Below, one piece after another: positions 19,401 to 27,582 of a DNA stretch of 64,000 nt (position 1 is its first letter; each line of letters opens with the position of its first letter). The DNA lies in the NCBI RefSeq assembly GCF_000237325.1, contig NC_017542.1, positions 1,681,501 through 1,745,500 on the forward strand. Reading direction: 5' to 3'. The DNA is from Paenibacillus polymyxa M1 (lineage in GTDB: Bacteria; Bacillota; Bacilli; Paenibacillales; Paenibacillaceae). The notes under the pieces were generated by a model, which was not told where the DNA came from, ran no database searches, and saw nothing but the letters and a program-made list of their open reading frames with translations. The position numbers and the translations under genes were made by a program.

Positions 19401-19655
19401 GCACAGGTCGCTTTGTTGGCACTTGTAAAAAAAAGACAGGCCATGATTCAACAGTATGCTCAAGCGATAACCCTGGCTGAAAAAAATCATGAGCTTACGA
19501 ATCATGCGAATGATATTTTAGGCAGTATCATTCATATGCACCTGAATCGTCTGCTTGGTGTCAATAGGGAGCGGGAAATGAAATGTATGGCTTTGGCAAA
19601 GCATACAGCGGCCAACCTGTTGCATCGGAAAGGAGTGCACCATGTCACAGTCTAA
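16401..19655 (+). CDS. lanB: Class I lantibiotic dehydratase LanB
   Basis: 1084 residues, the usual size of full-length LanB. The N-terminal part carries FYRYFIRMTTRTTPFGLFSG, a hallmark of the glutamylation domain that activates precursor Ser/Thr with glutamyl-tRNA. The C-terminal part (from about residue 800: GEWIYLKLYG, FLRYVDPEHHIRLRF) is the elimination domain of the SpaB_C type. It starts at GTG with GGAGGTG upstream and overlaps both the regulator and lanT. One LanB serves two precursors and two LanC proteins. Confidence 0.95.
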   Translation: MKRQLHYTDAHNLHREPRDKNERWFSACDYFLIRAPLLPIEQYYKVFSDQDVDSHLSLEEITRRLKLVSQEAVIREAISLASPSLMQFLHYLNDDNASDDKGELQKYEKTLNSFYRYFIRMTTRTTPFGLFSGVGQGICRDATHLDIGTYHQHLKRARPDMEWIYKMIRKMESDPVIFDQLKVFLNRTVMIKGDRAKLPFRPKHGAAEADDSAEMFSSIRLTDVVRLTFEAAEHPIQVMELKELLLKAFPDATMEIIAHFLQQLVEQEFILSELRPPLMDHSPFHYIFEKIKKMDMSDHWTDILHEIDILLRQYNQCTIGEGEKAYRELCGKMLDIIPVKTPVQVDVKLAQEVTLPRHVLNDVALGAEVMCRLFSSPKTDELDDYLNRFLEKYGVYQEVPINELFDEDWGLGIPKMYRTNEKKSMGMEAFKRNAVLFQWLSNAIANHDIEIVLSDEQLEQLTISDNDDTSPESMEVYYSIFAESPEKVDSGDYRLLLGPSAGSNRAGKTFGRFLDMFSDEFVQNFSEIYDHHQCFHPDALLSEMVFMPDQGKISNISLSKNLMGYEIVSGTTSSKDEETTLHMDDLLIGATHDRFYVKSRRLGKEIIPLQTHMLNYKLSPHIFRFLTDITNKELGTWSYFDWGPLEQSPFLPRLVYKKIVISAAQWRLGKTALNISGLTEPQAREYLFHTWREQWNVPRYVYLTMGDNRLLLDLCNLFHVKELLREVSKMREGQELLLTECLGDPFHTPLHGTAGRYMGEFVFPLKKKKIKVKPSIPSSQNHLDSQNFIAHTSSSIHRGILPGGEWIYLKLYGVKERENDLIGLSLSQLQNNPGFEDWSQKSYFLRYVDPEHHIRLRFQGEPSQLWSAGLAQLNQWAVELREEGLITHMVLDTYLPELERYGGQMLMDLAEQVFDVDSRWVIAYMAGIRSKAFNLDIEIAAVINIIHYLSSFGLTIREQVDWLDERIDSKPYMKAFRDVKKALINAVESDYEWIRQADPAAQVALLALVKKRQAMIQQYAQAITLAEKNHELTNHANDILGSIIHMHLNRLLGVNREREMKCMALAKHTAANLLHRKGVHHVTV

Positions 19656-21543
19656 AGGACAAACCAGTGACCTGGTTTCTTTATCCTATAAAAATATATT
19701 TCGTACCTTCTTATTTTGGCCTCGTATATTCAGGCTGCTTTGGGACACTCATCCTTCCTTTTTGATTGCTATACTCATTACAAATTTATTGAAGGGTGCC
19801 ATTCCTGCGGCGATCCTTTTAGCAACAAGAGAATTAATCAACAGTGTTGTGGCAGGAGCATCAGGAGGACGTTTTCAGCCTGCTTTTATAGCTTTTGGCG
19901 TCCTAATAGGTGTTAATTTAGTGTACGACCTAATCAATATTGGTGAAAGCTTTTTTCGTAAAATGTTCCAAAGTCGGCTATCCAATCAGGTAAATATTAA
20001 AATTATTGAAAAAGCACAAAAGATGTCTTTGCAGTCATTTGAGGATGCAGATGTGCAAAATATGCTTCAACGTGCTCAGGGAGAAGCAGATTACAGACCA
20101 TTTGAAATATTTACTCAGATTCTTGCTATTATAAGCAGTGTTGTAACTTTATTTTCAACAGGTGCTATTCTTATCGCGTGGAGATGGTGGGCATTCTTAT
20201 TCATTTTTCTCATTCCATGCTTATCATTCTATTCTTTTTTACGTATTGGACAAAGAGAATTTAACGTTCACTTTCAAAGAGCAGGAAGACAACGTGAATC
20301 CTGGTACTTGTCGTTTTTAGTGACAAGAGATAATAGTTTTAAAGAAGTGAAAATATTTCAACTAGGAGATTACCTGCGAAAAAGATATAAAACGATACTC
20401 GAAGGGTTTTATCGTGAGGATAAAGTGCTAGCGGTTCGTAGATCCTATACTTCTCTTGCATTTCAGATTGTGAATCAGGGTGCATGCGCATTTATTATTT
20501 TCATGGCCATACAAGCCACCTATGTTGGTCAAATTTTAGTGGGGAACCTGGTGAGCTTAATTCAGGGGATCACGTTAACCCAGTCAACATCGCAAAGCAT
20601 TGTACAAGGAATTTTAAGTCTGTGTCAAAATAATTTGTATATTAAGCAGCTATTTGACTTTTTGGATATGCCGGAGGAAGCAAAAATACAAAAGTCAGTT
20701 CAACCTTTGCCTTTGTCCGTTATACACAGTATTGAATTTCGTAATGTATCGTTTAAATATCCCAACACGGAGGAGAATGCCATTTCTAATGTTAGCTTTA
20801 CTCTTCATCAAGGAGAGAAGCTGGCCATTGTGGGGAGAAATGGATCGGGTAAATCAACGATTGTGAAGTTACTCACTCATCTGTATTCTAATTTCGAAGG
20901 AGAAATCAGAATTAATGGACACTCTATACACGAATTGGATAAAGACAGCTTTAGAGGAAAGATAGGCGTCGTTTTTCAGGATTTTGTACATTATGAGATG
21001 TCTGTTAGGGATAATATAGGCTTTGGTCATGTGGCTTCCAGAGAAAATGATGAGGTCATATGGGCAGCTATTGATAAGGCAGGCATTACAGATTTGGTAG
21101 CTGGTCTGCCCGATAAATTGAACACCCTGCTTGGAAAATGGTTTGAAGATGGACAACAGCTATCCGGAGGGCAGTGGCAGCGCATAGCAATAGCCAGGGC
21201 TTTTATGAGAAATGCCGATATCTATGTGTTGGATGAGCCGAGTTCTTTTTTGGACCCACATGCGGAGAAGGAGGTTTTTCAAAAATTTGGTCAGCTTGTT
21301 CACGAGAGAATTGGAGTATTTATTTCACACAGATTGTCCTCCGCACGTATGGCGGATACCATTATTTTAATGGAGGAGGGCAGAATTGTGGAAGCGGGCA
21401 GCCATGAGCACTTAATGGATATGGACGGAGTGTATGCTGAAATGTTCAGGCTACAAGCTTCTTCGTATCTTTCACAAGGAGAAAGTGACCTTGAGGAAGA
21501 AAAGCTGTCACCTTCGTTAGTAAGGGCGACAGGTGGATCATAA
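19642..21543 (+). CDS. lanT: Lantibiotic exporter LanT (ABC transporter, fused membrane and ATPase)
   Basis: 633-residue half-transporter. Five or six membrane segments occupy residues 25-330. The ATPase follows with Walker A GRNGSGKSTIVKLL, signature LSGGQWQRIAIARA, Walker B YVLDEPSSFLDP and the switch FISHRLSS. There is no N-terminal C39 peptidase, so it exports without removing the leader, as class I LanT does. AAGGAGTGCACC precedes the ATG, which overlaps the lanB end by 14 nt. It is the last gene of the operon. Confidence 0.95.
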   Translation: MSQSKGQTSDLVSLSYKNIFRTFLFWPRIFRLLWDTHPSFLIAILITNLLKGAIPAAILLATRELINSVVAGASGGRFQPAFIAFGVLIGVNLVYDLINIGESFFRKMFQSRLSNQVNIKIIEKAQKMSLQSFEDADVQNMLQRAQGEADYRPFEIFTQILAIISSVVTLFSTGAILIAWRWWAFLFIFLIPCLSFYSFLRIGQREFNVHFQRAGRQRESWYLSFLVTRDNSFKEVKIFQLGDYLRKRYKTILEGFYREDKVLAVRRSYTSLAFQIVNQGACAFIIFMAIQATYVGQILVGNLVSLIQGITLTQSTSQSIVQGILSLCQNNLYIKQLFDFLDMPEEAKIQKSVQPLPLSVIHSIEFRNVSFKYPNTEENAISNVSFTLHQGEKLAIVGRNGSGKSTIVKLLTHLYSNFEGEIRINGHSIHELDKDSFRGKIGVVFQDFVHYEMSVRDNIGFGHVASRENDEVIWAAIDKAGITDLVAGLPDKLNTLLGKWFEDGQQLSGGQWQRIAIARAFMRNADIYVLDEPSSFLDPHAEKEVFQKFGQLVHERIGVFISHRLSSARMADTIILMEEGRIVEAGSHEHLMDMDGVYAEMFRLQASSYLSQGESDLEEEKLSPSLVRATGGS

Positions 21544-21550
21544 GAAAAGG

Positions 21551-21581
21551 AAAATACCCTCCTATTTTAGGAGGGTATTTT
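21551..21581. terminator. Bidirectional terminator after lanT and azlD
   Basis: Perfect stem AAAATACCCTCCTA / TAGGAGGGTATTTT with a TTT loop. It lies between the convergent lanT and azlD stops and has A/T runs on both sides, so it can end both transcripts. Confidence 0.92.
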
Positions 21582-21911
21582 CTACCCCATCCACAAAAGT
21601 CGAACTACAGCCATACTCACAATACCGACAAGCACAGTAGCCAGCAAATTTTTACTCCACAAAGCGGTCACCAGCGTAGGAAGGACCGCTATAAGCACTT
21701 GCCCATTAAGAGTGACCGAGGTTTCGGTTCGTACGAGCAGATTTTCCATGACCAGTGCCGTGAAAATGCAAATGGGGATATAGGACAGCCACTGCAACAC
21801 GGGTTTGGGTAGCGTCAGTTTTTGCAGCACGACAAAGGGAATGATCCTTGGGATGGCTGTGACAATCATCGCACCGATAATGATATATAGCACATTGGGA
21901 TTAATATTCAT
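21582..21911 (-). CDS. azlD: AzlD-family branched-chain amino acid export subunit
   Basis: 109 residues with four hydrophobic segments and the motif TAIPRIIPFVVLQK early in the protein, typical of AzlD. I chose the ATG at 21911 (MNINPNVLYIII), which overlaps the azlC stop by 4 nt. Together with AzlC it forms a LIV-E type exporter of branched-chain amino acids or analogues. Longer upstream reading in this frame is overlap with azlC. Confidence 0.92.
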   Translation of the reverse strand: MNINPNVLYIIIGAMIVTAIPRIIPFVVLQKLTLPKPVLQWLSYIPICIFTALVMENLLVRTETSVTLNGQVLIAVLPTLVTALWSKNLLATVLVGIVSMAVVRLLWMG

Positions 21912-22633
21912 TTGTCGGTTAACACTCCAATCGTTGCGGTGATGATGGTCGCTACAATGACGGCGATATGTGATGGCACCCACCAGGATAAAAGGTACAT
22001 TAGAACGGCCATACATAGCACAAGCAGCAGGCGATGCTTGAGTTTGGAGGTCTGGACACTTTGGAGCTGAGAAATGAGTAGGGCCAGAAACATTGCAGGT
22101 AAGGCAAAGTCCAGACCAAAAGCTTCCGGCTGGGAAATCCAATTCCCGAGCACTCCACCAGCCACACAGGAAGCAATCCAAGCGAGATAAGCTGTAATAT
22201 TAAGTCCGTTCATCCAGCGGTCACTGACCTGCCCGCCTTTAGCCAATTTATCCGATGCTACCCCAAAGGATTCATCCGTTAAAAGGATACCGATGCCTAT
22301 GTTTTTCCGCAGTGAATATTTAGAAAAGTAAGGAGCCAATGACGCACTTAACAGCAGGTGGCGGGCATTCACAATAAATGTCGTTAAAATAATGACAGAT
22401 GGAGGACTGGCTGCAGCCAGCATCGAGCACATAATAAACTGGGAGGCGCCTGCGTATACAAGCGCTGACATCAGACCAATTTCCATGGTGCTAACCCCTG
22501 ATGAAGCGCCCACAATGCCTGCCGCGAATCCAATACATACATAACCAAGCAGTGTAGGAATACAATCTTTAACCCCTTGTAAAAAGCTGAGTGAATCGTG
22601 CTTTGTTCCACTCAACTCCGAAGCTATGGACAT
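21908..22633 (-). CDS. azlC: AzlC-family branched-chain amino acid exporter
   Basis: 241 residues. Family features are GVKDCIPTLLGYVCIGFAAG at the start, ASQFIMCSMLAA, and TFIVNARHLLLSASLAPYF in the middle, with about six membrane segments. GGGGGTAAGG lies upstream of the ATG. It is coupled to azlD by an ATGA overlap. Export of branched-chain amino acids is the known role of the pair; the substrate here is inferred. Confidence 0.93.
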   Translation of the reverse strand: MSIASELSGTKHDSLSFLQGVKDCIPTLLGYVCIGFAAGIVGASSGVSTMEIGLMSALVYAGASQFIMCSMLAAASPPSVIILTTFIVNARHLLLSASLAPYFSKYSLRKNIGIGILLTDESFGVASDKLAKGGQVSDRWMNGLNITAYLAWIASCVAGGVLGNWISQPEAFGLDFALPAMFLALLISQLQSVQTSKLKHRLLLVLCMAVLMYLLSWWVPSHIAVIVATIITATIGVLTDK

Positions 22634-22978
22634 TTCAACCTTACCCCCAGTGTATAAATTTTATAATAGTATATAACGGAAGTTGTAAAGTATCAATATA
22701 TTATACGTTTGTATGTTATATTGAATATTATCTATAGCGAACACGTAGTCTTATTGTACGCTCTCGGCTACACTCTTCTAATCAGAAACAGTCTAATAAA
22801 GTAGACTACAGGAGAATTGCCCTTGAGCCCTTCAAAATGGCAAACGGACAAAGGCTGATGATTAGTCAAAGCAGCTCGAATGTGTTCATACAAGGACTGT
22901 TTTGACTGAATGGGGAGTTCGTAAAAAAAGGGCGCCCCAGTCAGTTCATGACTTATGGGACAACCCTAAAGTGGTGGC
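22634..22978. other. Intergenic region, no gene seen
   Basis: 345 bases between azlC and the MFS gene, both leftward. The azlC promoter should be in 22634-22760. A small hairpin (AGTCTAATAAAGTAGACT) lies near 22791-22808. A GC-rich hairpin, GGGGAG...GGGCGCCCC, near 22914-22938 may terminate the MFS transcript. No open frame with a convincing ribosome binding site was found. Confidence 0.4.
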
Positions 22979-24217
22979 TTATATAAGCTCCTGCCGTTTT
23001 TTCAGATATCCGTAGAGAATAATTCCCGAGACCGCGCAGATGGCTGCGCATAGGCCAATAACTCCATATCCCGCCTGAAGCCCGCGCAATATGCCAAGCT
23101 CAGTGGTTGCGCCGTAGACTATCTTGACCCCTTCGATTACCCAGCCGATCACATAGTTGCCAATGACACTACCTATGCCCATCAGCGTGACGACGAACGT
23201 AATAGCTGTATCACTGTCCTTAGGATATCTCCGTGCAATGAACGCCATCACGGTCGGATAGATCATTGCAATGCCTGCACCCGATGTGGCAAAGAGAAAC
23301 GCCAGTCTCTCCCCACCCGCGATTGCTGCGAACGTACATATCGCTGAGAAGGCGGAGAATAAAATCGTCGAAAGCACAAACCCCATTCGGTCTGTGAGCG
23401 GACCAAGCAACAGGCGCCCCAACGAGAAGGTAAGAAAGAACGCGGAGAGCATGCTGGACGCCTTTACTGTACTCCATGAATACGCTTTCTCTAAAAAGTT
23501 AACTAGCCAGCCTCCAACTGCCAGCTCGGAGACTACTCCAAACGATAGGATCATTACCATCATCCAGAGTGCTGGATCGCGGGTTAGGGTCTTGAGTGAG
23601 GTCCGTTCCTCATGCTGCAGATCGTCTCCCGGGAAGGTGCTGAGCAGTGCGGCCACAATCGGCAGCAGACAGAGCGACAACATAGCCAGATACATCCCTC
23701 GCCAGTCCAGCGTATGTCCAAATACCGTCAATGACATGACTCCCGTCGCCAGCAAAGGGGCGACTGTTGAGCTAAGCCCATAGAAAAAGTGGGACAAATT
23801 CATCATCGTGCCGGTATTTTTTACAAAAATCCTCGCCCCCAAAATTGCGAGTGCAATCTCCAGCATGCCGTTCCCGATATACATCAAGAAGTAGGACGAG
23901 GCGAAGAATGGATACGTGTGCGACAGATAAATGAACACTCCCGAGATGATCATGGAAGCAAAGGAAATAATGCTGACCGCCTTGATTCCCCACTTACGGA
24001 CAAGGACGGCGGTGAACGAGCAGGCAATCAAATACCCAAGTGCGTTTAGAGACAACAATGTTCCGAGCTGCTGTTCATCCAGATTGAAGTCGAATTGAAT
24101 GCGTGGAATGGCAGGGCCTTTAATATTTTCCGAGATACCAAATACAATAAAGCCAATAAAAATTGTCGCCAGCTGCATCGTGTACATGTGGCGGGACTTG
24201 CGGGTTTGCGGATTCAA
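22979..24217 (-). CDS. Major facilitator superfamily transporter
   Basis: 412 residues with about 12 membrane segments. The first half has FGISENIKGPAIPRIQFDF and the loop VRKWGIKAV, and the second half has SLGRLLLGPLTDRMGF, both typical MFS features; the overall style is closest to the fucose/glucose permease (FHS) group. It starts at TTG with GGAGGG 7 nt upstream. The XRE-cupin regulator gene lies divergently across a 400 bp gap with an inverted repeat and may control it. The substrate cannot be read from the sequence. Confidence 0.85.
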   Translation of the reverse strand: MNPQTRKSRHMYTMQLATIFIGFIVFGISENIKGPAIPRIQFDFNLDEQQLGTLLSLNALGYLIACSFTAVLVRKWGIKAVSIISFASMIISGVFIYLSHTYPFFASSYFLMYIGNGMLEIALAILGARIFVKNTGTMMNLSHFFYGLSSTVAPLLATGVMSLTVFGHTLDWRGMYLAMLSLCLLPIVAALLSTFPGDDLQHEERTSLKTLTRDPALWMMVMILSFGVVSELAVGGWLVNFLEKAYSWSTVKASSMLSAFFLTFSLGRLLLGPLTDRMGFVLSTILFSAFSAICTFAAIAGGERLAFLFATSGAGIAMIYPTVMAFIARRYPKDSDTAITFVVTLMGIGSVIGNYVIGWVIEGVKIVYGATTELGILRGLQAGYGVIGLCAAICAVSGIILYGYLKKRQELI

Positions 24218-24618
24218 ATTTAGTCCCTCCTAGATAGTTAACGTTGATTTTCTCACCTGTTGGGTGTTCAGGGACGGAAAAGACATAGGATAGCAACCCC
24301 TTTCAAGATATTACAATAGTTTTGAAAAACATTTTAATAAGTGAAGTTTAAGGACATTTATATTCAATGTCAATGTTTTAATTGACATGTTGAAGTAAAC
24401 GAGGAACCTGACCATAATAGAGTAAATTGTAGCATGTCTACTTCCCGTTTAAGCTTTTATATATACCTTGATCGGCTACACTTAATCTAATGTGGATAAT
24501 AAATCGTGTATTCTAAATTGCAAAAGATAAGTGATATTTTACAATACAGTCTATATACAGCGGGTACTTTTGTGTATTCTTCATATATAGACTTTTGGAT
24601 ATGAGGAGGTATAATTCG
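24218..24618. promoter_or_regulatory. Divergent control region with inverted repeat
   Basis: No gene in this stretch between the MFS transporter (minus) and the XRE-cupin regulator (plus). A near-perfect inverted repeat lies at 24363-24394: TTCAATGTCAAT ... ATTGACATGTTGAA. It has operator size and symmetry and could bind the adjacent regulator. Other bases are AT-rich with several -10-like TATA stretches. Confidence 0.5.
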
Positions 24619-25167
24619 GTGGATTCAATGCAATATATTATTGGTTCTAATTTGGCTCAAATCAGGAAGACTAGAGGACTTAGTTTGGATAAGGTGGCTG
24701 AACTGACAGGGGTTAGCAAAGGGATGTTGGCTCAAATTGAGAAGGGGAGATCCAATCCTACGGTAACCACGCTTTGGAAGATTGCGAACGGCTTGCACGT
24801 ATCCTTCTCGACCTTTCTTAAAGAAGACCCGCCGCAAATCACGAAGATTCGGAGAGCAGATTTGCATCCAGTTATTGATGAGGGCGGTAACTATTTTGTT
24901 TACCCTGTCTTCCCGTATCACTCGGAAAAGAAGTTCGAGGTATTCACGGTAAGTCTGAAGCCAGGCTTTACACACAAGGCAGAAGAGCATCTGGGAGAGG
25001 AAACGATTCTCATGATCCGTGGGGAAATGTACTTTGAAATGCAGGGGCAACAGCTCAAACTGAGTGCAGGGGACGCCGTACAATTTCAAGGATCTGATTT
25101 TCATACCTATCGTAATGATTCGGATGAGGATGCCGATTTTTATGTATTGATTTATTATGCGGATTAG
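24619..25167 (+). CDS. XRE-family regulator with C-terminal cupin domain
   Basis: About 182 residues. The helix-turn-helix covers residues 8-62 (LAQIRKTRGLSLDKVAEL, GVSKGMLAQIEKGRSNPTV). A cupin barrel follows (FEVFTVSLKPGFTHKAEEH, LSAGDAVQFQGSDFHTYRN), which may bind a small ligand or metal. I take GTG at 24619, 8 nt after AGGAGGT. Proteins of this build commonly repress a neighbouring transporter or catabolic gene. The divergent MFS gene is the natural candidate. Confidence 0.9.
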   Translation: MDSMQYIIGSNLAQIRKTRGLSLDKVAELTGVSKGMLAQIEKGRSNPTVTTLWKIANGLHVSFSTFLKEDPPQITKIRRADLHPVIDEGGNYFVYPVFPYHSEKKFEVFTVSLKPGFTHKAEEHLGEETILMIRGEMYFEMQGQQLKLSAGDAVQFQGSDFHTYRNDSDEDADFYVLIYYAD

Positions 25168-25266
25168 TGGGATGATTAACATAGTCTACAACAGACTTCG
25201 ACACAGGATTCTACAAAATCCTGAGATATAAAAAGAGAGCAACGAGGAAAAGAGAGGAAAGAACCC

Positions 25267-25782
25267 ATGGAAAGCAAGTACATCCGAGAAACCTACTGCT
25301 TTAAGACGTCCCGAGTATTTCCCAATGATATCAACAATCATAACACGCTCTTCGGAGGCCGATTGATGTCGTATATCGACGATATCGCATCTATTGCTGC
25401 CGCCAAGCTGTGCCGTACGAACACAGTTACAGCCTCTACAGATTCGGTGGATTTTTTGCTGCCTATCCACCCGAGCGATTCTGTCACGCTGGAAGCGTTC
25501 GTAACTTGGACAGGCCGCAGCTCGATGGAGGTATTCGTAAAAGTGATTCGCGAAGGATTAATGACAGGCGACCGCAAAATTGCAGCCACCGCCTTCCTGA
25601 CCTTTGTGGCATTGGACGAGAACAATCGTAAAGTGACCGTCCCACAGGTGATTCCGGAAACAGAGGAGCAAATACAATTACACCAGACAGCTCCATCGCG
25701 CGCAGCCATACGGCGTCAGCGGAGGGAAGAAAGCAAGCAACTGGCCAGTTTTCTGACGACAGATTTTCCGTGGGAAGTGTAG
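25267..25782 (+). CDS. Acyl-CoA thioesterase (hotdog fold, YkhA-like)
   Basis: 171 residues of the hotdog acyl-CoA hydrolase group. The hallmark active-site region is NDINNHNTLFGGRLMSYIDDIA, where the Asn and the following helix position the thioester. A second conserved stretch is ASTDSVDFLLPIHPSDSV. It hydrolyses medium/long-chain acyl-CoA to free acid and CoA. GAGGAAAG precedes the ATG. A strong hairpin follows, so the gene is probably monocistronic. Confidence 0.9.
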   Translation: MESKYIRETYCFKTSRVFPNDINNHNTLFGGRLMSYIDDIASIAAAKLCRTNTVTASTDSVDFLLPIHPSDSVTLEAFVTWTGRSSMEVFVKVIREGLMTGDRKIAATAFLTFVALDENNRKVTVPQVIPETEEQIQLHQTAPSRAAIRRQRREESKQLASFLTTDFPWEV

Positions 25783-25817
25783 TGTACTAGACATCACCCA
25801 TCTTACGTTTTTGCGTA

Positions 25818-25875
25818 AAAAGGAGCCGTTTTTCCGTTACGATCACTAAGATCTGTTCGGATGACGGCTCCTTTT
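25818..25875. terminator. Bidirectional terminator
   Basis: Perfect 12-bp outer stem AAAAGGAGCCGT / ACGGCTCCTTTT around a loop of 34 bases, lying between the convergent thioesterase and GH43 genes. T/A runs on both sides allow use in both directions. Confidence 0.88.
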
Positions 25876-25889
25876 GGTAAGGATTTGAG

Positions 25890-27356
25890 CTATTCCACTT
25901 TAACTACACGGAAATGCTGATTCGTCCCGCCATTATCGCCCCATTGAATGGCTTTGGCTCCATCGCCAGTGGCGCCTTCGGAAATGTCGATCAGCTTGCC
26001 AGTTGCCCGATTTTTCAGCTTGTAATAGCCCCCGGTTACGGATACGAGCTGCCAATGCTGGCTGGACCAGCCTCCATCATTCCACTGTTCGATCACTGCG
26101 CCGTCCGCTGTAGCACCGCTTTCAACACCAATCAGCTTCCCGCTGTTCCGATTCACAATTTTATAGTATCCGCCGCCTGCATCCTTAAGCTGCCATTGCT
26201 GGCTTGGTGCTCCGGAATTCGCACGCTGCTCTAGATCTGCTCCGTCTATCGTCGCATTGCCAATGATGCCTAGCGGCTTGTTGCTCTTGCGACTTACCAG
26301 CTGATAATAAGCATCCGGGTCGATGACCATCGGCGTAGTTATGCCCTCAACCACACCACTGGCGGTATCAACGTTAATGCTGTCGAACCAATCCATGGCC
26401 AATGAAGTTGCAGTTGGAAAACGCAGTGGCAACCACACATATTGCGAATCCTGCACAGGACCGCTCCACGCCCCAGCCCAACGGTCGCCCAAATACAGAT
26501 ATGAGGTCGTCTGCGTACCTTCAACAGGAATGACGTAGGCCGACTGTGAACCGTAAGTCGTCCCGTCCCCGAAGTTCATCGTATTGCTCCAGGTTCCTTC
26601 AATGCTGGACGCAGTAGCATACTTGGCCTGATTGGGATTCCAGCCAGTTGCCCCGGATGTAATCAGGAAGTAGACGTCTCCTTTTTTGAACATCGCCGGC
26701 GCTTCACGATATTGTCCTGGCCAGAGTGTAGTTACCAGCGATTCAACTTGAAGAAAATCCGGTGTTAGACGATAAATGTTCAGATCCGCGTTTACACGGG
26801 TAGCCGATATCAGGTATGCAGTACCGTTATCGTTGTATACAGTCATATCACGTGAATCATAATCCAGCGGACGGAAGCTGCCCTGATACGTATAATCGCC
26901 GTCTACGGTATCAGATGAGGCAACTGCCACTCGGGCTTCGTTGTAATTAATCCCGTTTTCCTTGTGCATCCATAATACGTATTTGCGTGTTTTTTCATTA
27001 TAAATTACTTTCGGACGTTCAATATTCGATACATTCAGCTCTACGGCCGAGCTGCTGGTCAGCACGTTTTTACGAAACTCCCAGTTTTTTAAATCCGAGG
27101 AACGATAAGCGGATACCGCCTTGAACGTTCCATTCGGATTACGGTTTTCACCAAACCAATAATAATAACCGTCCACTTTGATCATTCCGCCCCCATGGGC
27201 ATGGACCACGTTTCCATCTGTATCTTTAAACTGAATTCCATTTACTACATTCGCTGAAGTAGCTGAAGCAATCTTAGGTGAGAACATCTGAAAAATGCTT
27301 AACGAAAGCAAAATAGTGAGCATAATACACAGCAAGCGGGCAAAATCATATTTCAT
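25890..27356 (-). CDS. Secreted GH43-family glycosidase with ricin-type (CBM13) domain
   Basis: 488 residues. A signal peptide covers about the first 32 (hydrophobic LLCIMLTILLSLSIF, then SPKIASA). The catalytic part (about 35-345) opens GIQFKDTDGNVVHAHGGGMI and continues YYYWFGENR, a five-blade propeller style matching GH43 beta-galactanase-like enzymes. The C-terminal third has three QxW-type ricin repeats (SQQWQLKDAGGGYYKIVNR and similar) that bind polysaccharide. GAGGAGGACGAAACG precedes the ATG. A cre-like site lies upstream. Arabinogalactan degradation is likely, exact substrate unknown. Confidence 0.88.
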   Translation of the reverse strand: MKYDFARLLCIMLTILLSLSIFQMFSPKIASATSANVVNGIQFKDTDGNVVHAHGGGMIKVDGYYYWFGENRNPNGTFKAVSAYRSSDLKNWEFRKNVLTSSSAVELNVSNIERPKVIYNEKTRKYVLWMHKENGINYNEARVAVASSDTVDGDYTYQGSFRPLDYDSRDMTVYNDNGTAYLISATRVNADLNIYRLTPDFLQVESLVTTLWPGQYREAPAMFKKGDVYFLITSGATGWNPNQAKYATASSIEGTWSNTMNFGDGTTYGSQSAYVIPVEGTQTTSYLYLGDRWAGAWSGPVQDSQYVWLPLRFPTATSLAMDWFDSINVDTASGVVEGITTPMVIDPDAYYQLVSRKSNKPLGIIGNATIDGADLEQRANSGAPSQQWQLKDAGGGYYKIVNRNSGKLIGVESGATADGAVIEQWNDGGWSSQHWQLVSVTGGYYKLKNRATGKLIDISEGATGDGAKAIQWGDNGGTNQHFRVVKVE

Positions 27357-27384
27357 CGTTTCGTCCTCCTCTGTATGTGTTATT

Positions 27385-27398
27385 TTAAAGCGCTTTCA
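27385..27398 (-). promoter_or_regulatory. Catabolite-responsive element (cre) candidate
   Basis: TTAAAGCGCTTTCA matches the CcpA consensus TGWAANCGNTNWCA at all but one position and is palindromic. It lies 29-42 bases before the GH43 start codon, where CcpA binding would repress the gene when glucose is present. The match is seen; the regulation is inferred. Confidence 0.7.
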
Positions 27399-27582
27399 TT
27401 AGTAAATTCTATAGAAGTAGCTTTGAAGAGCTGCCTATCCCAATTGTATCCATATTGAATTGAAAGTGCTAGAGTAGTATATTGACCATGTATATGGCAA
27501 GCGTCATCCAAATTTGACAGACTTCAATCGAATAGTGAGTGTACAAACGTATTATATTCATTAGGATATACGGGAGGCGACC

